A stretch of DNA of 64,000 bases, taken from the NCBI RefSeq assembly GCF_026914185.1, contig NC_070558.1, forward strand, positions 3,100,001 through 3,164,000. Reading direction: 5' to 3'. The translations under genes were made by a program, and so were the position numbers. Of the stretch, positions 21,920 to 33,799 are shown piece by piece (the first letter of the stretch is position 1; every line of letters begins with the position of its first letter). The notes below the pieces were generated by a model. That model was not told where the DNA came from. It saw nothing but the letters and a program-made list of their open reading frames with translations, and ran no database searches. The stretch is from Puccinia triticina (Eukaryota; Basidiomycota; Pucciniomycetes; Pucciniales; Pucciniaceae).

Positions 21920-22985
21920 TAGATCACATCGATAACCACCTCGACGAGACACCTCTCGAGTACCTTCTCCAGCGCTACCAGACGGGAGAGGACTTGGAAG
22001 AACTCCAATTAGCGAACCGAAAGTTGACAACACCCGAAGAGGAGAAAAAGATGAAGCAGGGTGCAATTGTCGTTGTCAAAGGCCAAAACCGCATTATCGA
22101 GGATATTACTAACCGTAAGGAACTGAGACGATCATTTGATTACGAGTGTAACTTCAAGGGACTCTCTTCGTCTGAAAACATCCGGCTCTCCCGTGACGAG
22201 CTCATCAAACAAAGAAGATCTTGGAGGTCGATAGCCGTGAGGCCCAGAAGGCTGGTCTGCTCCGACCGCTAGTCCGAAAGGAAATCGAAAACCACATGAG
22301 CATGTTTGGATTGGAACCCAAGTTCGTCACCCACAACATAAGCTCATCTAGTATCACTTGGCACAGCGCGTTTGTTGACTGGCTGGTCTTTTCTTTTCTG
22401 TGTAGACCGACCATGCGGGGTCTTTCTGGGGGCCAAAAGGTCAAGGTCGTGCTGACTGCTGTAACATGATGACGTCCTCACGTGGTTATTTTGGATGAGC
22501 CAAGCAACTACTTGGACTGTGAATCGCTTGCTGCTCTGATCGAATCTTTGAACACGTTCGAAGGAGGTGTCTTGGTTATCACTCACAATGTACATTCTTC
22601 TCACGATAAGTACTATCGATATACACAGAGCAACTGATTCTTAACTGTGCTGCAGCGAGAATTCTCTGAATCAATCTGTTCCGAAGTATGGGCCATGAGA
22701 CATGGTTACCTGGAGGCCTCCGGACACACTTGGACCGAGGGCCAAGGTTCCGGACCAAAAATCGACAAAGCCAAGGACAAAGAAGAGGAACACTTTGATG
22801 CCTCCTTGTGGAACAAGATCGAAGCCCCCAAGAAAGTCCAGAAAGTGACATCCAAGGAGGAGCGCAAGAAGAAGAAAGAGCGTATGGCCTGCCAGAAAGC
22901 TGGTTTGGGTTCGCATGAGGAGGGTGTGAAGTCGTTGCTCCCACCTCATGCTTCCAGTTTGATTGCTACGAGTCCATGCTGATAC
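21920..22985 (+). pseudogene. eEF3/New1-type ABC translation factor, C-terminal fragment
   Basis: The fragment covers the second ATP-binding half of a fungal elongation factor 3-type ABC-F protein. Seen: NHLDETPLEYLLQRYQTGED, then the insertion domain (FDYECNFKGL), LLRPLVRKEIENH, the ABC signature LSGGQKVKV (about 22420-22446), a Walker B block VVILDEPSNYLD (about 22484-22519), the switch His in VITHN, and the basic C-terminus. Introns are still present (one near 22330-22405, one from 22588 to about 22655), so this is a genomic copy and not a retrocopy. It is dead: a frameshift near 22215, the first intron's donor is ATAAGC where GTAAGC is expected, and TGATGA replaces the usual Trp-Arg after the signature. 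The N-terminal half is absent. Confidence 0.85.
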
Positions 22986-23940
22986 TGGTATCATTTTCTG
23001 GGACTTCTGATCGATCGGCACAGATGACCATCAAACATAGAAGGTGTTTCTTCCACAGAGCCGCTTTTTTAACCGATGCGACTATTTGCCTACCCATTAA
23101 AGCATGAAATACTTTTGTTTTATGAATCAATCAATAAGCCTCCACTCAATAAAATGTACTCTTAAGTTTACAATTGGACCCCAAAAGAAATACCGTCTTC
23201 AATTTCGTCTGACATACATCCTCCGAAAACACGTTCCAAACCCCTCTTCCCCCTCCCCCGAAAAACAGGAAGCCTCCTGCTGGAACAAGTCCATATGAAC
23301 ATAAATTTTGAGCAATGTAAACAGACGTGTTCTTTCTCTTCATCGACGTGTTCTCCCAATCGGTTGGTATAGACTGTACCTGGGAACATGGCACTTGAGA
23401 GGAATACTTATGATGGTTCCACTCCAGCCTAATAATCGTGCCATTCAGATAATTTGTAAAAACTCTTTCTCAAGGGTTTTGTTTGTTCAGAGCCGAAGAT
23501 AGCAAAGCTATGAATTCTTTAGTCTTTATCTGTTTACAATGATCAATATATACAAACAATCATGGGGCGCTGATTAACAAGTGAACAATCTTCTCCGACA
23601 ACAATGCACAAAACTACATAAAAGGAACTGAAGATCCAAATTAAGACAAAAGACCATTCAAACTAAACTGGGCTCTGGGTGAGACTTGTTCCGTTTTGAG
23701 CATCACTGGAAAGAAATCGAGCATGGTAGAAGAGAGAATGTAAGTGTTGACGCAGAATTTATATTTGTGTGAAAAATATTGACGCACAAGTCCCAAGTGA
23801 AGCCACCAAGAATATATCCAGCATCCCGTTCTTTTTTGGTTGGACGAAAAAGCTCAAAGAGCTATTCCGATTATATAAGATGCCAAAAGAACAGAATGAT
23901 CAGTACCAATAAGTGGTAGGGGTAAGACAATGAAATATTC
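22986..23940. other. Intergenic, no gene seen
   Basis: Follows the elongation-factor fragment. AT-rich, with no convincing exon on either strand; the left neighbour ends at 22980 and the right gene reads on the minus strand, so 23500-23940 may hold its 3' untranslated region or last exon. Confidence 0.4.
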
Positions 23941-23950
23941 ACCTTTGTAG

Positions 23951-24976
23951 TTATAGCAATTTCAAAGCATCCCGGCCAAGATGAAGTCTCATCGAAAGAG
24001 CAGCCTAAGTCACGAAAAAGCAACATTTAACAGATGTAACAGAAAAACGTTTAATAGTGGAAACAGTGGCATCTAAAAATCCTGGCATAGGCTTACCATC
24101 AAGGACTTTGGCGTACTGGACAGTATCGGGCCTCCCCTTCCTTTGAATATACCTGTGTGATGGAAAACAGTTTCTCGGTGCTCAGCGTGGATTCGAAAGA
24201 TGATTTTGAATTGTGGAGGGTGCCTTACACCCTTTTGCCGCAGTTAGAGGTCTTCAGCCTGTTTTAAGTGTTCAATTTCTCAAAACATTAGTTTAAGTTT
24301 AACAATGGGTCCTGTTTATGTGACAATTGGAGTACTCACCCGTTAAGCCAGCCAGCAGTTTCCACCGTCGGATTATTTTGTTCAGCTCCACTCCAGAGAC
24401 AGACGCCGATCTCTGTTGAAGTATCATAATGCCCACATATCTAGACATTCCAATAAAAAAAGAGCCTATGAGCTTGAACACAAACTTTGATTAAGGATGA
24501 AACTAGGAAACTGCATACGCCATCACCCCCATCGATCGAAAAGCTCTACAAGAAAGATATTCGAGTTCAGTGAACACCTTTCTAGAGTGAAGTAAATAAC
24601 ATTGGCGACATACCGGTTTCGGGTTATCATATCGGCGGTCTTTCTTCCCCTTCTTCCCCTTCTTCCCCTTCTTACCCTTACCTTTCTTGGGGTCTAGAAC
24701 AAACTGAAGAGTTGCAATATGAAAGAAGATGTTAGATGATTCTTGAGATGGAGTTCATTCGCCAGAATTCAACAAAAAGAAAAATCGTGAACTCGCCTGT
24801 TTGACTGGGGCGTCGTGGGATTTGGTAGGAGCTGGACATCGAGTATTCGGTGATGCAGCAGCAGAAACACATTTATCTTTGTTCAAGAAGTAGTTGTGGC
24901 AAGTTGTGTGATTGGTAGCCATCACGGCAGAAACATATACAGCCGCAAGGAAGATGAGAGAAGTGGCAGATTTCAT
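23951..24976 (-). CDS. Secreted Cys-containing protein with Lys-Gly repeat, multi-exon
   Basis: The minus-strand ATG at 24976 opens a clear signal peptide (MKSATSLIFLAAVYVSAVMA) followed by Cys-rich mature sequence (NHTTCHNYFLNKDKC). By-eye exons: 24976 to about 24794; 24619-24695, encoding a KKGKKGKKG repeat with DRRYDNPKP; a short one near 24515-24545 (SFSIDGGDG); about 24340-24437 (ICGHYDTSTEIGVCLWSGAEQ then GWLNG); about 24100-24153 (GYIQRKGRPD); and 23953-24012 (GCSFDETSSWPGCFEIAITT). Phases join without stops, which supports the model; the last exon could continue by another intron at about 23943. No family recognised. The signal peptide and cysteines make it a candidate secreted or effector protein; that role is inference. 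Confidence 0.55.
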
Positions 24977-25757
24977 TTCGGAGGGATGTTGGATGCTGTT
25001 AGGGTGCTGCTTAAAGTGAGTGAAAAGGTTTTTGTTGTATATGGTACAAGTTGTTGAGATTTGGGATATTGGTATAACTTTCTCAACTTACCATCCTGTC
25101 TTATACTGATTAGTCAGAGCCTTCCGGGCATCTTGCTCTGCTAATAGGAAAGTCTAGACTGCTGGCACTAAGTGCTGCAACACCGTAGCTCGGCGAGAGT
25201 CATGGTCATTCTCAGTTGGCACGGGAATGGATGATTTGCAAAAATTTACTCGGGGCGCTAATTCACGCCCTTATGTTTTTGGGCGGTCATCGCTTTTCAT
25301 CGACGAATTGAGATCATCCCACTGTCAAGGCTTTTGGGTGAAGATCCCCTGTTTCCGAAACGCAATGAAAGACTGACAGTGACACCCTACAGCTGTTTGA
25401 ACTTAACGAAGTCCCTCCATGCCCGAGCCTACGCTGGATGGAATTATGCCTTTAGCACCCCAGCGGCAGCAGGAATTATGAGAGGTTTTTGAGGTTTGGT
25501 CGTGCTTTCGCAATGGCGACGAGAAGATGTTGACACCCGGTAGAGACATAACTGTATGCTCTTATCGGGTGCCCTGCTGTCGAGCCAACACTCCATCATT
25601 GGCATTGGAGCCTTCCTGCTCACCAACAACCGCGAACCGATCTATGACCCGCCACGATCAGAGCTTCAAGGACCACAGCTAATCGAAATTCTGCAGGACG
25701 ACCGATCGCGCTCAACCAGAGGACCGCCGCCCATTTAACGCTGGAGCGCTCAACAAT
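24977..25757. promoter_or_regulatory. Divergent intergenic region
   Basis: Lies between the ATG of the minus-strand secreted protein and the ATG of VMA16 on the plus strand, so it should hold both promoters. No specific site recognised. Confidence 0.4.
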
Positions 25758-26711
25758 ATGGGCTACACAACTTATGCTACTGCTTCGGCCAGCGCTCTAA
25801 CATTCACAACGGTCTCTCTGTATCTTCTTTTCACGAACTCCGGCGAAACTTTCAATGTTGGCAGTGCGTTGCAAATTTTCGATCAACACCCCCATCGCAA
25901 ATTGTTTATTTATCTAGAACCAAGGCTTATCACTTCCATCATGGTCTTTCGTAGCCTTCCTCGAACAAACTTCTCCCCATGTTTGGGCTTTACTTGGCAT
26001 CGCCTTGAATATTGGTCTGAGCGTTATCGGAGCTGGATGGTGCGTGGTCTATCTTTCCCCATTTGGTTCCTGGAAATTATGCCCGTTTAGCGATCTTAGC
26101 CGCTATCTTTTTACAGGGGAATCTTTACAACGGGTGTCTCAATTCTGGGAGGGGGTGTTCGCACTCCCAGGATTCGGACGAAAAATTTGATCAGTATTAT
26201 TTTCTGCGAGGTCGTCGGCATATATGGTGTGATCGGTGGTCAGTTTCCCTCAAATTCTATTGTATTCACATCACTCTTTTCACGTTAATCACATCCTTGC
26301 TCTTCCTTGTAAAATTTTGATACACAGCTATTGTCTTTTCTTCGAAAATCGGAGCGTTCGCCTCCGCTGAATCACTTTATACAAAAGAAAACTATTTTAC
26401 TGGTTTCTCGCTATTCTGGGGAGGATTGATCATGGGTTTCTGTAATCTATTATGTGGAATCGGAGTTGGGATTTCGGGTTCAAATGCTGCTCTGGCCGAT
26501 GCCTCAGATCCCAGTCTATTCGTCAAGATATTAGTCATCGAAGTCTTCAGCAGTATTCTTGGCTTGTTTGGGCTGATCAGTGAGTAATTCCCTACCAGGC
26601 TCATTCACTATCATTTTACAACACTTACCTTACTTACTAATTGACTTCTGGTTGATTCTCGATTCTGCAGTTGGCCTACTGGTTTCCGGAAAAGCCGGCG
26701 AACTTCAGTGA
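25758..26711 (+). CDS. VMA16: V-type proton ATPase proteolipid subunit c''
   Basis: Part of the membrane V0 ring that carries protons across vacuole and endosome membranes. Five exons with GT-AG introns give one 200-residue frame: 25758-25863, 25955-26039, 26117-26235, 26328-26579, 26671-26711. Family blocks are clear: [14 protein letters not shown], a [17 protein letters not shown] stretch followed by [10 protein letters not shown] with the essential membrane Glu, [40 protein letters not shown], and a second helix pair with [20 protein letters not shown]. Four to five hydrophobic helices and length match yeast Vma16 (213 residues). The start is the first ATG, giving a normal N-terminal helix. 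No lesion seen; it should be functional. Confidence 0.93.
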
Positions 26712-28819
26712 CGCCTCCGTAGCTTACTACCCTCCAGTATCCACTCTAGCTTATTATTCTTACGATTTTGTCGTTTGCATTCTATTCTATCGAAACTTAA
26801 TTCTTCCTTCGTTGGATTAAATGTTCAAATGCAAATTGTTTTAGTTCATTTTGTACAAGAAACTCAGATTGTTTTATCTACTTATCTCTGCAAATAAAAT
26901 TCATCTCCTACTTTCTATGCTCTTATCGCAGAGGCGCTGCCTTACCCCAACGGCATCTTTCATGGCTCGACATCAATCTCACTACAACGGTCAAGAACAA
27001 TGATATTCAATTTCTTAATTTTCATGTTTCTCTTCCTGAATATCTTGACGAACTCAACAAAGTACCTCCCCAAACTGCAGGATCGTCGTCTCGCAGGTCG
27101 GCCCCCCTCCAAATTGTGTTTTACCTATCCGCGCGAGGAGGGTGGTACTCTTGAGTTAGTCTCTCATCTATCCGGAAGTACTTGTGGGATCTTCTGCACC
27201 TTCTGATATAACCCAAGTCTCTCGCTTTGGAGGTTTGCCCAGCCCTTTCGGGTCAAGTTAAATACGTACTTGGCAGGAACTTCTACTCTCCAACCCATCC
27301 CGCAACGAACAATGCTCCCCAAGAACATTTTGGAATGTCCAATTTACTTCTTCATCGAACCGCGAGGGTGCATCGGTCAGGAAAGAGAAGATAGAGTAAC
27401 AATCATCATGCCACCCAAAATTACAAGTGACAAGAAAACCAAGCAGACGGCACAGAAGATGAGCCGCTCAGATTTGAATGGGAAGAATAATTTCTTTCGT
27501 GTTCCAAGTTGAACAAATACAAGTACGCAAAAATTTGGATCTCCGCATAATTCTCCACATCGAGTTGTAAACTGAAAGGTCAGCTTCAACTTGCAAGGGA
27601 GGCAGACGATGGGCACGGGTCAACTTTCACTAAGTGACATTGCATTGTCAGGACTCAGACGGACTGGCGCGATGTATCACTTGCCAAGCCGAAATGGAAA
27701 GAGGGCGTATCCAGTGTCGTCTTGTCATCTCTACTGGTATGGTGGTTAGTGTATGTACATTACTCCGTTGCATACAAATCTTCACCCTTCTCTACCGACC
27801 TGGCACTTTGATGCTGTGCATTTTTGGGCGCTCAACCATCGGCGGTGCCGTTTGGATGGCACTGTCAGCAATCACAATCTGGTTCAGTGTTTATGATCCA
27901 ATCAATTATTTATTTTATATGTACATCATAGATTTTTATCGCATGACGGTGGCAGCCAAACGGAGCCGCACACGTCGTTGCACACCTGGAGTCATGGGGT
28001 ATTCTCATGAATCGATTCAGGAAACCCTATATTCCCGGAGATGCTATTTTGGCACTGGCACTGGTGTATAGTCGATCTTGCCTGTAAACTTTAAGTGCTT
28101 CATTCAGCTTCTGGCCGGGGTTAATGGGCCCAAAGGGACTTGAAGTGGGCTGATGGAAAGAAACGAAAATCAATCCATCTTCCAAAAGAAGAGGGATGAA
28201 GACCAATTCATTCGGTGGTGGCTTTCAGCACTGACTTCCGGTAGCCGTGTGATGAACTTGCCATCTTCTTCCAATACTTGCGTCGGATATACCTTTGACC
28301 AGAATCTTACCTTTGACCAGAGGTGTGTATTCTCAAGAATGCTACATAAGAGAAAGGGGGTTCGTGCGATATACATCTTTGTCCATATTTATACTGTTGA
28401 AAGTGACATACCAATTGATGACTTTCAGAAGAAGAAAGGGATTTTAGATTTGGGGCTGATGTCTCTGGGGCTTCCACATTCATTTGCTGTACGGCGATAG
28501 AACCAATTGGCGTCGACCACCCTTCTGTGCCGAGGCGAGCAGTGGTGGACGCAGCTCGGGTTGAACGCCAAACTTCGACGTTACAGAGGGCAGCCATGGG
28601 CCCAGTAGGAAAGAATCGGGCGGTGGAGTGTGACTTGCTAGAATCATTTGCTTTGTGCCCAGTGGCAGCCCCGGGTAGGTGTCGCCTATAAAGGCTAGAG
28701 CTCTGGTGTCAATCCGACCTCATCCACCCATCACCAATCAGTCACATATTTATCACCCAACTATTTACAATACTAGTTATCCACCGGTTTTCAAAACAGG
28801 ACTACCCACAATCTTCAAG
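26712..28819. other. Intergenic with unsupported open frames
   Basis: An open frame at 27634-28071 encodes a hydrophobic peptide (GGAVWMALSAITIWFSV and neighbours) and another lies at 28153-28500; neither shows a family motif or believable splice context. A TATAAA-like box at about 28687 and the following 5' leader belong to the small secreted gene at 28820. Confidence 0.35.
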
Positions 28820-29099
28820 ATGAACTTCAACGCTTCAGCTATCGTGGCCCTTGCTCTTTCCATGGGTGCTTTCCTTGGTGGGTCCGCATTGGGGTACTCT
28901 TCCCTCATCCCGTACTAACTTGAGCCCGCTTTTTACCAGCTATTGCGAGCCCCTTACCTCACTGGGCACCAGCAGAACACGAATGCAACGGTTTGCTCAA
29001 CTGCAACAACGTGAAGGTACTCTCTGGGCAAGGCCAATTGGGCGTTGTCGCCCCGCTTACCGCTGGGGTTCTCCCGATGTTAGTGAGATTCGTTTAGCC
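28820..29099 (+). CDS. Small secreted protein
   Basis: Two exons by eye: 28820 to 28875 and from about 28940 (acceptor TTTTACCAG). They join to a protein of about 70 residues: signal peptide MNFNASAIVALALSMGAF then a mature part with two Cys (HECNGLLNCNNVK) and a hydrophobic Gly/Leu/Val-rich tail (GQLGVVAPLTAGVL), stopping at TAG 29097-29099. A further intron starting at GTGAGATTC (29083) is possible and would change the tail. Preceded by TATAAA at about 28687. Short, secreted and hydrophobic; no family recognised. A host-facing or wall-associated role is inference. Confidence 0.5.
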
Positions 29100-30249
29100 T
29101 CAATTTGGCAGACTTGGCGTCCACTCACATATTGTCTCAACTCTCACTCTTTACAACAGCATCGGCGTCGGAGCTTAGTTCTTCAACTTATTTCGAGGCA
29201 GAAGTCGTAAACTTGTTTTCTTGTCTTGGGGATCATATATACATTTCTCTTAGCCTCTTGATATTATGCCAATGGACAACCGACACCACTGCAAATTGTG
29301 CTATTTGATAAATTAGTATAAATCAGCTGAACTACAAACCCAAGAGTGAGAGAAGCTTGAAGCTCGAGAGGTCAGAATGGCACTCTGCCAAAGCACCATG
29401 TACATGAAACGTTGTGAGGATCTCAGAAGGTCAAGGACATAGGGCTTCATGGGTAGCGCCTATTCCACACTTTGTCGTGACCCCATGTCCTACCCAAAAG
29501 CTACTCAACTCTATGGTATTCTGATTCATAACGCGCCAATTGGCTGGTCTTGTCATTTTTATTACGTGCCAAGTGGCTAGTCTTGTCATTTTTCTTACCT
29601 TACCAACTTCATTCAACAGACATCAAACCCTAGATGATCTCTTGAGAACTCGTGCTGTTTGAGCGTCTGGAAGGCGTCCCCTCGGGACCCCTCCATCGAG
29701 AGATGGATTAAATATGTTTGCCTCCTGCAGAACCGACCCTCACAAAATCCCAACCAGAGATTTCCCAGTTTCTGAAAAAAAAATTGCAGCATTCCCCCCC
29801 CCCCCCCCTGAAGGCTTCCATAGCGAGCCTGAAACTCCGGAGCCTTGGTCCATTTCCTCTCATCAAGACCCTCTATTTATACCTTTCAAAACCTCTCGCT
29901 CAACACCGCCGCTGCACACACATCATTGTTCTCACTTCTATTGTATTCCTCAGGCCATTGTTCCTGTTTATTGTTCTCTATTCATCCTTTCGCCTATCAC
30001 CCCGATGTTCCATCTGATTCAAACCAATACTACTATAAACGCACCATCCATTTTCCCAATTCGTGTTTTTCCCGATCTCTCCCACTTTTATTCCCTGATC
30101 AAACAATCCATAATCAGCAAGAATACAGCTTCTTCCTTTACCAAATCTCGAAGCCGTCTCATGCATCACTCTCAACACTTATTGATGAGGTTCCACATCC
30201 CTCACCCGGAAATTTTGATTCTCTCACCAATATGAATCCAGCCGGTCAT
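29100..30249. other. Intergenic, possible 5' exons of next gene
   Basis: Contains a C-run of about 17 at 29795-29812 and a duplicated phrase (GCCAATTGGCTGGTCTTGTCATTTTT near 29537, a variant near 29568). Long open frames at 29714-30360 overlap in three phases and show no family motif. Confidence 0.35.
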
Positions 30250-31237
30250 AGTAATTCTACCGTGCTCCCGACTATCTTCCTGTGCTTCACAACCGCAATT
30301 GGAAAGTCTTGCTCACAATTCCAGACAGTCATAGCAATTTGTCCGCTCCTCCGCCCGTAATTATTCATCAATCAAGACCGGGACTGGAAACTTTTATCTC
30401 CCTAGACCATCACAGCTCCAGCGGTCTACAAACCACTACATCAAATCATCAGAAGATCGATATCGCAAGAAAGAGACGCGCCCTGTTGGCTCTGACCGAT
30501 TGGGCGGGTCTTCACACTCCCGCGGTTCCAGATGATTTTGGCCACACTCCGGCTCCTTACAGCGCCCGGCTCAGGAGAAAAGTCTGGCCAAGATCACTCC
30601 GCCCGAGCAAGAAATTGTGCCAAACCTTACCAATGAGCTTCAGAGTATCTCTCAAGAGCGTGGCTTGCATTGTGACTTGAATATTCATTCCAATCTACGC
30701 AACAATCATCCCTTTAGCTTATCACCCTTGAGTCATGACTCCATCGCTTCACTGACTCCAGCTAATCCTTGGGCCAAAAAGCCAGCCACAAAAGTTGTTC
30801 CGATTTCATCTTCCTGCAAGCATGTGGGGGGGTTAAATGTGCTAAAGGCTGACAACGAACATAAGTGCACCGCAAGGAGCAACATCACCGGTGTTGAATT
30901 GAAGTCCAGATCATTTACTTATAAAGATGAAAGCAGTCGAAAAGCGGCATCTAATCAGCCTCTCTTTGCGCCGTCAAGCTCAAACAAAACTGATTCAACT
31001 GTCGGCTTTTGTCCCAAGGTGCCACCTTGGATCTGCCGGATGTCTGAATCCTTAGGGTTCTGTCCACCCACCGGAATCAGTGAGTTTGAAAAGCAGAGAG
31101 CAATTGAAATTGAGTCCCAGCACTCTCTTCCCTCCAACGCCATCAAACACCATATAACACCAGATTTGGAGCTGCTGATCAAGCGGGAAATCTCACCTAG
31201 ACCTGATAAGCGTATGCGCATCTTGCTTCTTCAATAA
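30250..31237 (+). CDS. Hypothetical spliced protein, start unresolved
   Basis: Two adjoining frames look coding: one from about 30256 (possible acceptor GTCATAG) reading LPVLHNRNWKVLLTIPDSHS... with a basic patch IARKRRALLALTDWAG, and one from about 30565 (possible acceptor CTCCTTACAG) reading QEKSLAKITPPEQE... to the TAA at 31235-31237. The phases do not join with a simple GT donor that I can identify, so an intron is placed only roughly at 30510-30565. The protein is Ser/Pro/Lys-rich, without membrane segment or signal peptide, possibly nuclear. No family recognised. Confidence 0.4.
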
Positions 31238-31329
31238 CGCCAAATTACAACAAAAACAAAAAAGTAATGTGATTCTTCTTTTTTTCAAAAAAAAAAACGT
31301 ACACATAGATTCTAAGCGGAACGCGTTGT

Positions 31330-31677
31330 ATGAAGGTGTGGACATCGGCAAACACCTCTCAATTGGTCAACAAGGAAAATGAGAAAAATACGACGACGAG
31401 GATTCGAAAGACAGTCAAAAATGGCCAGAAAGACAAAAAGAAGGACATCAGAGAACATGCGATCAAGGAGGAGGATCTCAAAACTCAGTTACTCAACAGA
31501 AGAATAACCGCCTGGTTCGAGCGGGACAACAAACACCAGGCCAAGAGACTGGGGACACTAATTCAGATTGGGGATGGAGGAACTTGGTTCAAAAGTCTAA
31601 GAACAACCAATTTGATTTACTCTTCCACAACAGGAATGACAACGGAAGGATCTTTTAATCTCTCTCTGTTATGATGC
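31330..31677 (+). CDS. Lys-rich open frame, doubtful
   Basis: ATG-initiated frame of 114 residues with a Lys/Asn-rich, probably helical N-terminal half (VKNGQKDKKKDIREHAIKEE). No homology recognised and no neighbour to tie it to; it may be a chance frame or an exon of the gene upstream. Confidence 0.2.
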
Positions 31678-33799
31678 TTATCTTTTGTCTTTTTGAAGCA
31701 AACTCAAGATTAGTTACCCTGAACTGTAATGATTCAAGAATAATGCTAGCATTACATCTTACCAAAAATGAAGGCTTGTTTTCAGTTTCATCTGACGTAA
31801 AAATGACACATTGAAGAGAGTTCCTGCCTGAAAAATATCTTTGTTAGTAGGAACAGATACCGAGGTTTTCATACATAATGGCCGCAACTCGCATTAGTTT
31901 TGTCAAGCATTCCATTGAAAGGGGGGATGCCGCTTGACAGATATCTCATCTCTCCTTGAAGCGTAGGCCCAGCGGTAGAGTATTCGACAAAATCGGGTGG
32001 CGGTCCGTCAGAGATATGGATCACGTGAGCTAGAACGATGATCGGTCAACAATTGAGCTTCGTAAACAGCTCCCCGTTGTAGGAAATCCACATGCTCCGC
32101 TTTGCTTTTACCCTGAGCTCATTTTTGCAATGAAAGACTAAATCATATTCTGGAGATTGATATTCTAGAAACTTTCCTTCACTATTACGTTGGGTTTGTT
32201 TTGGAACAGTCAAGATATATGTTTGGTTCGAAGGATTGTACTTTAGATTTTCCAATAATTCACAGCCTTGAACGTTCATCTTGATTCGGAGTTTTTTATT
32301 CTAGCTTTACAGGGAGAATTGAAGGGGATATTTTGGTGGGAGCCCCTAAATATAAAAATTTGCAGGTGTTTGATCCAGGACCTACAAAGGATCTTGTGCT
32401 TAACCAACCCCAGGGGGTCAGAGAGTTTAGGTGCCCACTTTGGCGCAAATCGGGTCAACATGACAGGTGTTTGGCAGGGGGGAGTAAGGCCATTTGTTCT
32501 GGAACTGCGAACTGACATTGATTATGAAAAATGACCCAGCACCATTCCTTCTGTTCGGACATGAAGAGGATATTGCCTCAATTAGAAAGTACCATGAAGC
32601 TCACCAGTTGAGAACCCCTGTTCCGCTCCCAGAGCATAGCCTTTGACATAGTCTATCTAAACTGTCCTGTGGGATCTCAAACGCATTGGTCTGGGTAACG
32701 GGGTTTTTCAACATGGTACATGTCATTATTATCAACCCACTGATCAATAAAAGGTATTGGCTTATTTAGTTCCTTAGATATATTAGTGCATTAGCACCAA
32801 GGAATTCTCAGCAATGGTGGGCAGGAGCCCGGGATCATACATAAAATAATGTTCACTGATGAATCTTGGAATTAGCATTCCACAAGATAATTGGAATACA
32901 TCACGAGACCAGAGATCATACGTTGTTCTGAAAATTCCTCAGCTGTTTTATCCTGTGAGTTTACGAGCCATCATAGCTCTGTGAAATCATTTGATACGTT
33001 TTTGTTTGCTATGCCAGACCTTTTCTGTCTCTACAATTCTGATTCATGTTCCGCGGCGCAGCCGCGATTTCCCTAGTATGTTAAAAAGCGCATCCCAACC
33101 AACCTCGCCCCCCCCATGCCACGAAATAATCCTAGCTGGCCAGCTGGCTCACTGTTCATCGAGTGTTGCTTAGCAGCTTCAACTAGCGCATGGCGCTACC
33201 AAAGCTCGGCAACTGGTATCTAGGGCCTGTATATGCATATTATGAGCCGGAGGTCAAGTTCATCCCTTTCCTGCGGAGACGGTTCGTGCCATGTTGAACA
33301 CCGGATTATTTTCAATGAACAACTGTGAGCTGGTGAAATCCTTCGAATATTATGCTTCATCCAATCTCTAGTAACACATACGGTGCTGGTTGCCTGACAC
33401 ACACAACTAACACTTGAAAAATGAAAGCCGTGTAGAAAACTTTACCGAATCATTTAGCCAACAATTTCCCTGGAGACAGTAACGTCGGCGCACTGTTTTC
33501 ATTTTTTTTCCTTCAAAGTTTTTACACCCATTACTACGCTTCCCAACTCGATCAATATTTCCATTCAGGGCCGGTAGTACAGCACATTCTCCATAGGGAC
33601 TGGACAGGATTCCACCAATATTTGAATATATATTTTGCGTGTTTTTCCATCTCGCTATATTCCAAACTTGGGGCCTTGAAGGTTAAGCAGCTCCAGTCAA
33701 GTCAATGAGATTGCTTGCAATCCCCCATAAACACTCAACTACCTGCGACCCCTGTTTTCCAGCGTCTGGATTCTGGAATCATCAACTGACCGTCAAATC
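31678..33799. other. Intergenic
   Basis: No supported gene. At 31964-32010 there is an A-box-like tRNA fragment (GGCCCAGCGGTAGAGTATTCGAC) without a B-box, probably a relic. The last few hundred bases should contain the promoter of the RGS-like gene at 33800. Confidence 0.35.

Noticed and set aside
27634..28071. Hydrophobic open frame considered as a membrane protein
   Set aside because: No family motif, no conserved splice context and unusual composition; evidence is too weak for a gene call.
29714..30360. Three overlapping Pro/Ser/His-rich frames
   Set aside because: Open in three phases at once because the stretch is C-rich; only the part after about 30256 looks coding.
31964..32010. A-box-like tRNA gene start
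   Set aside because: No B-box or pairing arms follow; at best a relic.
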